Shown piece after piece: positions 42,726 through 51,752 of a stretch of 64,000 nucleotides of DNA. The first letter of the stretch is position 1. Every line of letters begins with the position of its first letter. The translations under genes were made by a program, and so were the position numbers. A model generated the notes under the pieces. The model saw nothing but the letters and a program-made list of their open reading frames with translations. It did no database searches and was not told the DNA's origin. Origin of the DNA: Flavobacterium nackdongense (lineage in GTDB: Bacteria > Bacteroidota > Bacteroidia > Flavobacteriales > Flavobacteriaceae); contig NZ_CP037933.1 of the NCBI RefSeq assembly GCF_004355225.1, positions 310,001-374,000 of the forward strand, in the 5' to 3' direction.

Positions 42726-43880
42726 ATGATAGCAAGAACGATTACTCCGAAAGTATTAGAATTATTAGAAAAATTCCCAATTGTCGCCATAACTGGGCCG
42801 CGACAATCTGGAAAAACTACCTTGTCTAAAATTGTAAAACCCAATTATAAATATGTTAATTTAGAAAATTTATCAGATCGGGAATTTGCTAAAACTGATC
42901 CAATGGGTTTTCTGCAAACCTACCAAAATGGTGTTATCATTGATGAAATTCAGAATGTACCCAGTTTGTTTTCCTATTTACAGGCAGTAACTGATGAACG
43001 AAATATCAATGGTGAATACATCATTACAGGTTCACAAAATTTCTTGATGATGGAACAAATTTCGCAATCACTTGCAGGTAGAGTGGCGTTGTTCACACTT
43101 TTACCAATGTCAATTCAAGAAATAGAAAACACAGCATATAAGTCAACTTCATGGGAAGATTACGCTCTTTCGGGTTCTTACCCGAGGAAAATAATTCAGA
43201 ATATTGACGCCTCTGATTACTATGAAAACTATATTAAAACCTATGTTGAAAGAGATGTTCGATTGTTGAAAAACATTTCTGATCTCGATTTGTTCCAAAA
43301 ATTCATAAAATTATTGGCGGGAAGAGTAGGGCAACTTTTCAATCAAAGTAGTTTGGGAAATGAGTTGGATTTAGATAATAAAACGATCAATTCTTGGTTT
43401 ACGCTTTTAGAAACTTCTTTTTTAACTTTCAAACTGCAACCGTATCATTCTAATTTTAATAAACGAATTATAAAAACACCAAAAATTTATTTTCACGATA
43501 CTGGATTGTTGTGTTATTTGTTAGGAATTCATAATATGGAAGATTTAGAATTGCATTTTGCTAAAGGGAATATTTTTGAAAATTTAGTGATTTCCGAGTT
43601 GAATAAAAATGCCATAAATAATGGTACAAAATCTAAATTTTATTTTTGGAGAGATAGTTTACAGAATGAAGTTGATGTAATTATTGAATCGGGCTTAAAA
43701 ATAGACGCTGTTGAAATTAAATCTGGAAAAACCATAAATCAAAACTTTTTTAAAGGTTTGGATTATTTCAAAAAATTAAGAATGGACGCAAATCTTCATT
43801 TAATATATGGTGGCGCTGAAAATCAAGATAGAACTAATTATAAAATAAGTTCCATCTTTAGTTTGCCTCATTTTAAATAA
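42726..43880 (+). CDS. AAA_14/DUF4143 ATPase
   Basis: The 384-residue protein has an N-terminal AAA_14 ATPase (Walker A GPRQSGKTT near 25-33, Walker B VIIDEIQNV near 70, sensor TGSQNF near 101) and a C-terminal DUF4143 domain with a PD-(D/E)xK-like core (FENLVISELNK ... FYFWRDSLQNEVDVIIES ... AVEIKSGKT). These proteins are frequent in accessory regions of many bacteria, with no settled function. Palindromes 42695 and 43885 flank the gene closely, which suggests that it arrived with them. Confidence 0.88.
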   Translation: MIARTITPKVLELLEKFPIVAITGPRQSGKTTLSKIVKPNYKYVNLENLSDREFAKTDPMGFLQTYQNGVIIDEIQNVPSLFSYLQAVTDERNINGEYIITGSQNFLMMEQISQSLAGRVALFTLLPMSIQEIENTAYKSTSWEDYALSGSYPRKIIQNIDASDYYENYIKTYVERDVRLLKNISDLDLFQKFIKLLAGRVGQLFNQSSLGNELDLDNKTINSWFTLLETSFLTFKLQPYHSNFNKRIIKTPKIYFHDTGLLCYLLGIHNMEDLELHFAKGNIFENLVISELNKNAINNGTKSKFYFWRDSLQNEVDVIIESGLKIDAVEIKSGKTINQNFFKGLDYFKKLRMDANLHLIYGGAENQDRTNYKISSIFSLPHFK

Positions 43881-43884
43881 AATT

Positions 43885-43913
43885 ACAGATTAGGAATTCA
43901 ATTCCTAATCTGT
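43885..43913. repeat. AGATTAGGAATT palindrome, copy 3
   Basis: ACAGATTAGGAATT-C-AATTCCTAATCTGT is a perfect 14+1+14 palindrome five bases after the ATPase stop. Confidence 0.85.
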
Positions 43914-44032
43914 ATACAATGTCAATAATTTTCTTTATTAAATCATAATGCCAATCCTAAATTCAGGATTGGCATTTTACATTTTACAGCGATTTTAAAG
44001 TCTGACTTAAATGACTTATATGGTTAATAAAT

Positions 44033-46453
44033 TTACCTTAAACTAGCACCCAACTCAGTTTCCAGATTCTTCTGCAACTTGCTCATAATTTTGTCAATTT
44101 GGACGTCGGTCAGGGTTTTGGTGTTGTCCTGAATGGTGAAACTTACCGCATAAGATTTCTTGCCTTCCGGAAGATTTTTGCCTTGGTACACATCGAATAA
44201 ATTGATGTCTTTTAACAAGGATTTCTCGGTTTGTCTGGCTAAATTGTAAATAGCGTCAAAAGAAACATTGTCGTCTAACAACAAAGACAAATCTCTGCGC
44301 ACTTCAGGATATTTAGGTATTTCGGTATACTTGATTTTATTCGAAAGCAGTTTCAAAATCAACGCCCAATTGAAATCGGCGAACAAGACTTCTTGCTTAA
44401 TGTCGAAATGTTTTAGGATTGATTTCTTCACCACACCATATTCTACCAAAATATCATTGCCTAAACCAATGGCAATTCCTTCTGAAAAAACATCCGAAGT
44501 CATAGGTAGGTTTTGTGTTTTTTTGATTCCCAATCGTTCCAAAACAGCATTCACATAGCCTTTGAATAAAAAGAAATCGCTTGGTTTTTGTGGGTTCGTC
44601 CAACTTTCTTGATTGCGATTTCCGGTGATGAACATCGTCAAATGTTTGTGTTCTTCGTAACCGGATTCGAATTTATGATAGGTTTTTCCGAATTCGAAGA
44701 ATTTCAAATCTGAATTTCTACGATTGATATTGTATGATAAAGCTTCGAGTCCAGAGAATAATAAAGATTGACGCATTGCTGCCAAATCATTACTTAATGG
44801 ATTCAACATAATCACATTGTGTTCCTCTTTCAGCATTTTTGACAATTGCACATAGGAAGAAGTAGTCAAGGAATTGGCCATCATTTCATTAAACCCTTGT
44901 GAGTTCAATTGCGATGCCACCACATTTTGCACTTTATAATCTTCAGTTCTAGGAGCGTTGGAAACCGTAGCATTCAATTTATCCGAAAATTTGATATTGT
45001 TGTAGCCATAGACACGCAGAATTTCCTCGATGACATCAATTTCTCTTTGCACATCCACACGATAAGAGGGGATTACAAGCCCCAAACCAGCATCCGAAAC
45101 GCTGTTTACTTTGATTTCTAGCGAAGCCAAAATATTCTTAATGATTTCTTTGGATAATTCTTGTCCAATAATCCTCTTCACATTATTGAAGTTCAGAACT
45201 ACTGGAAAATCAGCAATTTTCTTGGGATAAATATCAACAATATCCGAGGTGATTTCGCCACCAGCAACTTCTTGAATCAATAAAGCCGCACGTTTCAACG
45301 CATATTCGGTGATACTTGGGTCAATTCCTCTTTCGAAACGGAACGAAGCGTCGGTATTTAGTTGGTGTCTTTTCGCCGTTTTTCGAATGCTAACCGGATT
45401 GAAATAAGCACTTTCTAGGAATATTGAAGAAGTGTTTTCGGTAACACCAGAACCTTTACCTCCAAAAACTCCCGCAATACATAGAGGTTCGTCACCATCA
45501 CAAATCATTAAATCTTCTTCGTGCAAGCTTCTTTCGATATCGTCTAAAGTAGTAAACTTCGTTCCAGTAGGAAGCGTTTTTACATTTATCTTTCCGTTGA
45601 TTTTTGACGCATCAAAAGCATGAAGTGGCTGCCCTAATTCGTGTAAAACATAATTCGTTACGTCGACTATATTATTTTTTGGATTGATTCCAATAGCTTT
45701 CAATCGGTCTTTAAGCCATCTTGGGGATTCTTTCACTTTCACATCTGAAATGGTGACGCCGCAGTATCTTGGCGCTAATTTACCATCTTTGACAATCACA
45801 TCTATTTTCAGCGTTCGTTTATCCACTCTAAAGTTACTTACCGAAGGTGTAATAAATTCAACATTAATACCAGTTTGCATTAAACCTGCTCTCAAATCAC
45901 GAGCGGTTCCAAGATGACTCATCGCATCGGCACGATTTGGAGTTAATCCAATTTCGAAAACTTCGTCGTTTTCTACATTAAAAAGACCAGCGGCTTTTAT
46001 TCCCGCATTGACTGAACTGTCTAAAACCATGATGCCTTCATGGCTGCTTCCGAGTCCCAATTCGTCTTCGGCGCAGATCATACCGTGGCTTTCCTGTCCT
46101 CTAATTTTCCCTTTTTTTATTTGAAAAGCCTCGCCCTCTTTATCGTATAAAGTAGTGCCAATGGTGGCCACTAATACTTTTTGACCTTCCGCCACATTGG
46201 GTGCTCCGCAAACGATTTGTAACGGAACGCCATCGCCTAAATCTACCGTGGTCACTTTCAATCGGTCGGCGTCGGGATGTTGAACACAAGTAAGCACCTT
46301 GCCTACGATGATTCCCTCTAATCCTCCTTTTACGGATTGGTACTTTTCAACCATTTCCACTTCCAGACCCAAATCTGTGAGTAAAGCGGCGGTTTCTTCA
46401 GATTTCCAATCTATTTTGATGAATTGTTTTAACCAGTTGTATGATATTTTCAT
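44033..46453 (-). CDS. pheT: Phenylalanyl-tRNA synthetase beta subunit
   Basis: The 806-residue protein has all PheT parts: MKISYNWLKQFIKIDWKSEE, the tRNA-binding (EMAP-like) domain near 40-150 (ADRLKVTTVDLGDG, IVCGAPNVAEGQ), the B3/B4 editing domain (TLDDIERSLHEEDLMICDGD, SGVTENTSSIFLESAYF), the B5 domain (IIGQELS), the catalytic-like core (NPLSNDLAAMRQSLL) and the C-terminal anticodon-binding FDX-ACB domain (PEVRRDLSLLLDDNVSF). It charges tRNA-Phe together with PheS, which is not nearby. Confidence 0.97.
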   Translation of the reverse strand: MKISYNWLKQFIKIDWKSEETAALLTDLGLEVEMVEKYQSVKGGLEGIIVGKVLTCVQHPDADRLKVTTVDLGDGVPLQIVCGAPNVAEGQKVLVATIGTTLYDKEGEAFQIKKGKIRGQESHGMICAEDELGLGSSHEGIMVLDSSVNAGIKAAGLFNVENDEVFEIGLTPNRADAMSHLGTARDLRAGLMQTGINVEFITPSVSNFRVDKRTLKIDVIVKDGKLAPRYCGVTISDVKVKESPRWLKDRLKAIGINPKNNIVDVTNYVLHELGQPLHAFDASKINGKINVKTLPTGTKFTTLDDIERSLHEEDLMICDGDEPLCIAGVFGGKGSGVTENTSSIFLESAYFNPVSIRKTAKRHQLNTDASFRFERGIDPSITEYALKRAALLIQEVAGGEITSDIVDIYPKKIADFPVVLNFNNVKRIIGQELSKEIIKNILASLEIKVNSVSDAGLGLVIPSYRVDVQREIDVIEEILRVYGYNNIKFSDKLNATVSNAPRTEDYKVQNVVASQLNSQGFNEMMANSLTTSSYVQLSKMLKEEHNVIMLNPLSNDLAAMRQSLLFSGLEALSYNINRRNSDLKFFEFGKTYHKFESGYEEHKHLTMFITGNRNQESWTNPQKPSDFFLFKGYVNAVLERLGIKKTQNLPMTSDVFSEGIAIGLGNDILVEYGVVKKSILKHFDIKQEVLFADFNWALILKLLSNKIKYTEIPKYPEVRRDLSLLLDDNVSFDAIYNLARQTEKSLLKDINLFDVYQGKNLPEGKKSYAVSFTIQDNTKTLTDVQIDKIMSKLQKNLETELGASLR

Positions 46454-46569
46454 ATTGTGTAAAGTAAATTTTCAAAGACGCAAATATAATCAATGTTTCC
46501 CGAGGTTCAAAGTCAGAAACTAACAAACTTAGTAGACTTTTGTTATTTATTTTAACTCAAAGTAAGCAT

Positions 46570-47877
46570 CTAAAAACTCATATTTCCTGCCAATTCTCGC
46601 AAAGCGATTTCAGATAATTTCGCCTGAAATTGGGCATTGCTGTAGCGCACTTTGGCGTTGATATAATTCAATTGTGCCGCTCTAAATTCGATTGTAGTGA
46701 TGGTTCCAATTTTGAATTTATCCACGGTAATGCTTAGGTTTTGTTTGGCTATAGCCTCGTTAGTCGCTTCCAAATCAATTAATTCCAGGTTAGTCATATA
46801 GGTTTTGAAGGCCGTGGTTAACTCTGTTTTCAGTACGAGGCTCTGCTGTTCGATCGCGATTTTTGAGTTTTCCAATTGAATCTTCGCGATTTTTTCATTT
46901 CGATTTTGTGCCATTCCATCAAACAAATTCAGAGAGGCTCTAAATCCATAATTGAACCCTTTGGACGCAAACTGTGAGGTGAAGCCTAAACTCGACTGAT
47001 TGTCGACAAAGTTATAGCCTGAATTCACCGAAATTAATGGATATCGTTCGCCTTTTATTTGTTTCAATTGCAATTCAGCGATCCTTTTGTTGATGATTTC
47101 GGCTTCCAATTGTGGATTTTGTTTTTCCGCTAAGGCAATTAAATCGGCCAAAACTAAATTATCATCCACGGAAACTTGGTCAACTACCTTAAAATCGATT
47201 CCAGCTTCTCGGGCTAAAACTTGATTCAGAACCGTTTTTCGGTTGGCGTAGGATTCTTTTTGCCGCAGCAGTGTAACTTTGTCAGTATTCAAATCGACCT
47301 GAGCATTGAGCACTTCTAACTTGGATGCTTTTCCTATTTTGAATCGATTTTGAGCCAATTCTAATCGCTTGGTCGAAATCATAATGGTAGTATCTAAGGC
47401 GGTTAACTGTTGCTGCTGTTGGACCAAATCAAAATATACGGCATGGACTTCGGTGATTTTCAATAAAATCGTGCGTTTCAATTGTGCTTCGCCAAATTTT
47501 TGTAATTCTTTTAATTGATCGAGTTTTGCGAACATTTTGAAACCGTCAAAAACGGTCCAATCCAATCCAACTCCGTAATTCAAGGAGTTATTTTTGGCAT
47601 TGTCAAGAGCGGTAACGGTACCGTCTTGCCGCGTTTGTGTACTGTTTTGAATGCTGTTCGAATCGACTACATTTGCAGTCAACTTGGGCAACATTCCTGC
47701 ATTTCCTGTCGATACATTCGTTTTGTCAATGTCTAAATTGTTGGAGGCAATTTTAATGTCAAAATTATTTTCCAATGCTATTTTTAAGGCGTTTTCTATA
47801 GTCAAAACTTCTTGAGCTTGTAATTGAAAACCAATTAAAAACAATACTAAAATGGTATATAGATTATTTTTTTTCAT
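46570..47877 (-). CDS. TolC-type outer-membrane efflux protein
   Basis: From the ATG at 47877 the product is 435 residues with signal peptide MKKNNLYTILVLFLIGFQLQAQ. It shows the TolC duplication: LTIENALKIALENNFDIKIA, the long coiled helices, and the repeated YxxGxxxxxEVLxAQ pattern (NRFKIGKASKLEVLNAQVDL; DKFKIGTITTIEFRAAQLNY). It makes the outer-membrane channel for the RND pump encoded immediately upstream. A TTAACCACATAGA repeat separates the two. Confidence 0.9.
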   Translation of the reverse strand: MKKNNLYTILVLFLIGFQLQAQEVLTIENALKIALENNFDIKIASNNLDIDKTNVSTGNAGMLPKLTANVVDSNSIQNSTQTRQDGTVTALDNAKNNSLNYGVGLDWTVFDGFKMFAKLDQLKELQKFGEAQLKRTILLKITEVHAVYFDLVQQQQQLTALDTTIMISTKRLELAQNRFKIGKASKLEVLNAQVDLNTDKVTLLRQKESYANRKTVLNQVLAREAGIDFKVVDQVSVDDNLVLADLIALAEKQNPQLEAEIINKRIAELQLKQIKGERYPLISVNSGYNFVDNQSSLGFTSQFASKGFNYGFRASLNLFDGMAQNRNEKIAKIQLENSKIAIEQQSLVLKTELTTAFKTYMTNLELIDLEATNEAIAKQNLSITVDKFKIGTITTIEFRAAQLNYINAKVRYSNAQFQAKLSEIALRELAGNMSF

Positions 47878-47899
47878 AATGTTTATGCTGTCTTTTTTT

Positions 47900-48033
47900 T
47901 TAACCACATAGATTTTTTAGATTTTATATTTTAAATCAAGGCGTTTTACTTTTCATAGTTTCCATAGTATGTGAAAATAAAATGCCTATGAATCCTTTTT
48001 TAATTTAATTTATATTTTTTTCTATGTGGTTAA
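47900..48033. repeat. Palindromic repeat, TTAACCACATAGA family, copy 4 (best preserved)
   Basis: Perfect 13-bp arms TTAACCACATAGA (47900..47912) and TCTATGTGGTTAA (48021..48033) enclose 108 bp with inner CATAGTTTCCATAGTATG and GCCTATG pairs. It lies between the pump and TolC genes, so it would be transcribed as a hairpin inside the operon mRNA. Confidence 0.9.
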
Positions 48034-48039
48034 AAATTT

Positions 48040-51000
48040 CTATTTAATTTCCTTCTCGTATTCTTCAATATGATCAAATTCTGGATAATGTTTTCGAGCT
48101 TTTGACCACATTAAATACAAAGCTGGAATGACAAATAGCGTCAAGATTAATGAAAAAATGGTTCCGCCAACAATAACTACTCCCATGCCAATTCTACTTT
48201 TGGAGGCTGCTCCAATCGACAGTGCAATAGGCAAAGCGCCCAAGGCAATGGTTAAACTAGTCATCAATATCGGGCGAAGTCTTGCCTCTGAAGCTTGTAG
48301 AATGGCATCCAATTTTGATTTCCCTTGCTCACGCAATTGATTGGCAAATTCCACAATTAGAATTCCGTTTTTGGTCACTAAACCAATGAGCATTATGGTT
48401 CCAATTTGACTGAAAATATTCCAGGTTTGATCAAATAGCCAAAGCGAAAATAAAGCGCCCGCAACCGCCATTGGAACGGTCAAAATTATAATAAATGGAT
48501 CGATAAAACTTTCGAATTGGGCTGCCAAAATCAGGAAAATTAATAATAAGGCTAAACCAAATGCAAAAGAAGTATTCGAGCTACTTTCGACGAAGTCTCG
48601 GGATTCTCCTCCTAAATCAGTAGTAAAACTGTCATCCAAAACCTTGGCTTTGATTTCATTCATCGCATCGATTCCGTTTTCGATACTTTTTCCTGGGGCT
48701 AAACCAGCCGATACTGTGGCAGACATATACCTATTATTATGGTACAATTGCGGTGGATTACTTTTCTCATCAATGTTGACAACATTGTCCATTTGAATCA
48801 AATCTCCTTTGTTATTTTTTACAAACATCGACGTAAGGTCCAAGGGTTTGGAGCGGTCTTGTTGTTCAAATTGTCCTATAACTTGGTATTGTCTTCCGTT
48901 TTTCATAAAATAACCAAATCGCTGGCCGCTCAAAGAGAGCTGCAATGTTTGTGCGATATCAAGAACCGAAATTCCTAAACTTTCGGCTTTCGCACGATCG
49001 ATAGTAACATTAATTTCGGGTTTGTTGAATTTTAGATTTACATCTGTGGTCGAAAAAGCTTCGTTGTTTTCTGCTTGTTCCATAAACAATGGAATCTTCT
49101 CTTGTAGTTTTTCGAAATTTTCAGATTGTATGATATATTGAACAGGCAATCCACCACGGCGACTGACGGCAATTGTAGGTTGTTGTGTGACGGCAGTTTT
49201 AGCATTCGGGTATTTCTTTACTATTTTAGACATTTGATCGGCAATTTCCATTTGCGATCGCTCTCTTTCGCCAGGTTCTTTTAGTGATAGTCGGATAAAA
49301 CCACTGTTAACAGAACCAGAGCCACTAAAACCTGGTGAAGTGTACACAAGGCTCACTTGCTTTTCGGGTATTGAATCGTCTACTAATTGCGACATTTCTT
49401 GCATAAAACGATTGGTATACTCGTAGCTAGACCCTTCTGGCGTTGCCATTCTCATCACTAAACCGCTGCGGTCGTCCAATGGTGCTGTTTCCTTTTGGAT
49501 GATATTAAAAAACAAATAAATAAAGCCAAAACAAACCAAAATGATGGGGAAACTCCACCATTTTCGAGCCATAAACTTTTCTAAATAAAAAGCATAGGTA
49601 GTATTTAATTCTTGAAAGAAAGGTTCGGTTTTAATGTAAAATTTCGTTTTAGTTTGCTCCCCACTTTTCATTAAATACGCATTCAACATTGGAGTTAAAG
49701 TCAAGGATACAAAGGCAGATATCAAAACTGCAGCGCCGATGACGACGCCAAATTCTCGAAACAGTCTGCCAACAAATCCTTCGAGGAAAATCACAGGTAG
49801 AAATACTGCTGCCAGAGTGATGGAAATAGAAATTACAGCAAAAAATATTTCATTCGACCCTTTGATGGCGGCTTCGATGGGAGTCATTCCTTCTTCTACT
49901 TTTTTGAAAATGTTTTCAGTGACTACAATTCCATCATCGACTACTAAGCCCGTGGCGAGCACAATAGCCAATAAGGTCAAAACATTTATGGAAAACCCGA
50001 ATAGCCACATGATAAAAAACGTTGCAATCAATGACACTGGAATATCAATCAAAGGGCGAAAGGCAATTGCCCAATCTCTGAAAAACAAAAAGATAATTAG
50101 AATAACGAGCAGAATTGAAATTCCTAAAGTTTCTGCTACTTCAATAATGGACTTCCGCACGAAAACGGTATTATCTATGACAATATTCAGTTTGATATCC
50201 TTAGGTAAATCTTTTTTGAATTTGTCAAACTCCTTATAAAAAGCATTCGAAATATCGATATAATTTGCACCGGGCAGTGGCACAATTGCAACGGCCACCA
50301 TCGGTTTTCCCGATTGACTCATATTGCTTTCGATGTTTTCTGTATCCAAAGTGGCGCGACCAATATCATTGAGTCTAACGATTTTATCTCCATCAGTTCG
50401 AATAATAATATTGTTGAAATCGGCTGCTGAAGTCAAATTCCCGATGGTTTTGACCGTCAATTCGGTGTTGCTGCCAGTTATCTTCCCAGAAGGCAATTCT
50501 ACATTTTGCTTGTTTAAGGCTGTTCGGACTTCGGCTACTGTAATGCCATAGGCCGCTATTTTTTTGGGATCAATCCACAATCGCATGGCGTAGCGCTTTT
50601 CGCCCCAGATTTGAACACCGCTCACACCGGGTATCGTTTCCAAACGTTGGCCAATGACATTGTCAGCATAATCGGTTAATTCCAATTGGCTTCGTGAATC
50701 ACTTTGGATGGTCATCGATATAATGGATTCACTATTAGCATCTGCCTTAGAAACAATGGGTTGCGAGTCGATATCTTCTGGCAAATCTCGAATGGTTCTC
50801 GATACTTTATCCCGGACATCATTGGCTGCTTCTTCGAGGTTTTTGTCTAAATTAAACTCAACCGTAATATTGCTGCTTCCTTGACTACTTGACGAGGTGA
50901 TATTTCGGATACCATCGATAGAATTGATCGCTTTTTCGAGCGGTTCCGTGATTTGTGATTCGATGATATCGGCATTGGCGCCAGTATAATTGGTTCGAAT

Positions 51001-51138
51001 AGAAATTTGTGCGGGATCGATAGAGGGAAATTCTCGAACTCCCAAAAAAGTGTAACCAATAATTCCAAACAAGATAATCGTCAAGTTGAGGACAATGGTT
51101 AATACTGGTCTTTTTATACTTATGGTGGATAAACTCAT
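48040..51138 (-). CDS. RND efflux pump inner-membrane transporter (AcrB/HAE1 type)
   Basis: The 1032-residue transporter starts MSLSTISIKRPVLTIVLNLTIILFGIIGY with the typical first helix and GVREFPSIDPAQISIRTNYTGA. It has twelve membrane helices in two groups of six, large periplasmic loops, and the proton-relay region VLATGLVVDDGIVVTENIFK (two Asp in helix 4). LIGLVTKNGILIVEFANQLREQGK marks the second half. It should pump lipophilic compounds out through the TolC-type protein. Length is normal. Confidence 0.95.
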   Translation of the reverse strand: MSLSTISIKRPVLTIVLNLTIILFGIIGYTFLGVREFPSIDPAQISIRTNYTGANADIIESQITEPLEKAINSIDGIRNITSSSSQGSSNITVEFNLDKNLEEAANDVRDKVSRTIRDLPEDIDSQPIVSKADANSESIISMTIQSDSRSQLELTDYADNVIGQRLETIPGVSGVQIWGEKRYAMRLWIDPKKIAAYGITVAEVRTALNKQNVELPSGKITGSNTELTVKTIGNLTSAADFNNIIIRTDGDKIVRLNDIGRATLDTENIESNMSQSGKPMVAVAIVPLPGANYIDISNAFYKEFDKFKKDLPKDIKLNIVIDNTVFVRKSIIEVAETLGISILLVILIIFLFFRDWAIAFRPLIDIPVSLIATFFIMWLFGFSINVLTLLAIVLATGLVVDDGIVVTENIFKKVEEGMTPIEAAIKGSNEIFFAVISISITLAAVFLPVIFLEGFVGRLFREFGVVIGAAVLISAFVSLTLTPMLNAYLMKSGEQTKTKFYIKTEPFFQELNTTYAFYLEKFMARKWWSFPIILVCFGFIYLFFNIIQKETAPLDDRSGLVMRMATPEGSSYEYTNRFMQEMSQLVDDSIPEKQVSLVYTSPGFSGSGSVNSGFIRLSLKEPGERERSQMEIADQMSKIVKKYPNAKTAVTQQPTIAVSRRGGLPVQYIIQSENFEKLQEKIPLFMEQAENNEAFSTTDVNLKFNKPEINVTIDRAKAESLGISVLDIAQTLQLSLSGQRFGYFMKNGRQYQVIGQFEQQDRSKPLDLTSMFVKNNKGDLIQMDNVVNIDEKSNPPQLYHNNRYMSATVSAGLAPGKSIENGIDAMNEIKAKVLDDSFTTDLGGESRDFVESSSNTSFAFGLALLLIFLILAAQFESFIDPFIIILTVPMAVAGALFSLWLFDQTWNIFSQIGTIMLIGLVTKNGILIVEFANQLREQGKSKLDAILQASEARLRPILMTSLTIALGALPIALSIGAASKSRIGMGVVIVGGTIFSLILTLFVIPALYLMWSKARKHYPEFDHIEEYEKEIK

Positions 51139-51139
51139 G

Positions 51140-51180
51140 GAGATATACGATTTACGAAATACGATTTACGATATTTTATT
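51140..51180. repeat. ATACGATTTACGA low-complexity tract, left of the four-helix gene
   Basis: GATATACGATTTACGAAATACG continues with ATTTACGAT. Its inverted counterpart lies at 51705..51752. The two tracts enclose the four-helix-bundle gene. Confidence 0.7.
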
Positions 51181-51267
51181 TGTAATATTTGATTTACAAC
51201 TTATTATATTTGATGGACTGATTTGTGCTATAGGGATTTTTTGTAACTAACATTTATCCATCAAATA

Positions 51268-51636
51268 TTATTTGGTATTATTGATTCTGGCCGTTTTAAT
51301 AGATGAAACGATAATAGCCACTAATTCATTTGATTCTTTTATAAGTTCCTCAATCTCTTTATTTAAGTTCAATTTTTCCATCTTCGTGATTTCAAGTATA
51401 ATTTCAAGAAAGAAGTTGCTTTCGTCTGCCTCCTCCTCAACAATTTTCAATTTATTAATAAAATCTGCTCCTGATTTGGCTCTTTGCGAGGATCTATAAT
51501 TGGCACCAACTGAACTGGAACATCTTATGAGTTGATTGACATACGCATTATACTCTCTAGTTTTTGGTAATTTGCTGCAAAGTACTGCACAATCAATTGT
51601 GAACTTCTTTGTTCTTTTAAGCATAATTTCTTTCAT
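51268..51636 (-). CDS. Four-helix-bundle protein (S23/IVP-type)
   Basis: The 122-residue all-helical protein matches the four-helix-bundle family first seen in 23S rRNA intervening sequences: FTIDCAVLCSKLPKTREYNAYVNQLIRCSSSVGANYRSSQRAKSGADFINKLKIVEEEADESNFFLEII. Key features are the RSSxSxxANYxEAxxAxSxxDFxxKLxIxxKEAxEtxyWL-like pattern. Related proteins include Avd of diversity-generating retroelements. Here it interrupts an RND efflux operon and is enclosed by inverted TACGA repeats, so I infer an insertion. No reverse transcriptase is nearby. Confidence 0.88.
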   Translation of the reverse strand: MKEIMLKRTKKFTIDCAVLCSKLPKTREYNAYVNQLIRCSSSVGANYRSSQRAKSGADFINKLKIVEEEADESNFFLEIILEITKMEKLNLNKEIEELIKESNELVAIIVSSIKTARINNTK

Positions 51637-51689
51637 CTCAATAAAATTTTGTTTAAAAATAAATCAATAATCGTAAATCAATTTTTCAA

Positions 51690-51752
51690 TGGTGCATATA
51701 TCCAACTTCGTATATCCAATTTCGTATTTCGTACCTCGTACCTCGTATATCA
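51690..51752. repeat. TCGTATTTCGTACCTCGTA low-complexity tract, right of the four-helix gene
   Basis: TATATCCAATTTCGTATTTC and GTACCTCGTACCTCGTATATC are the reverse complement of the tract at 51140 in type, and of the GGTACGAAGTACGA units at 16025..16105. It reaches into the stop codon of the adaptor gene (51750..51752). Confidence 0.75.

Noticed and set aside
49739..50239. 166-codon open frame on + strand
   Set aside because: It is antisense to the RND pump gene, which has full family motifs.
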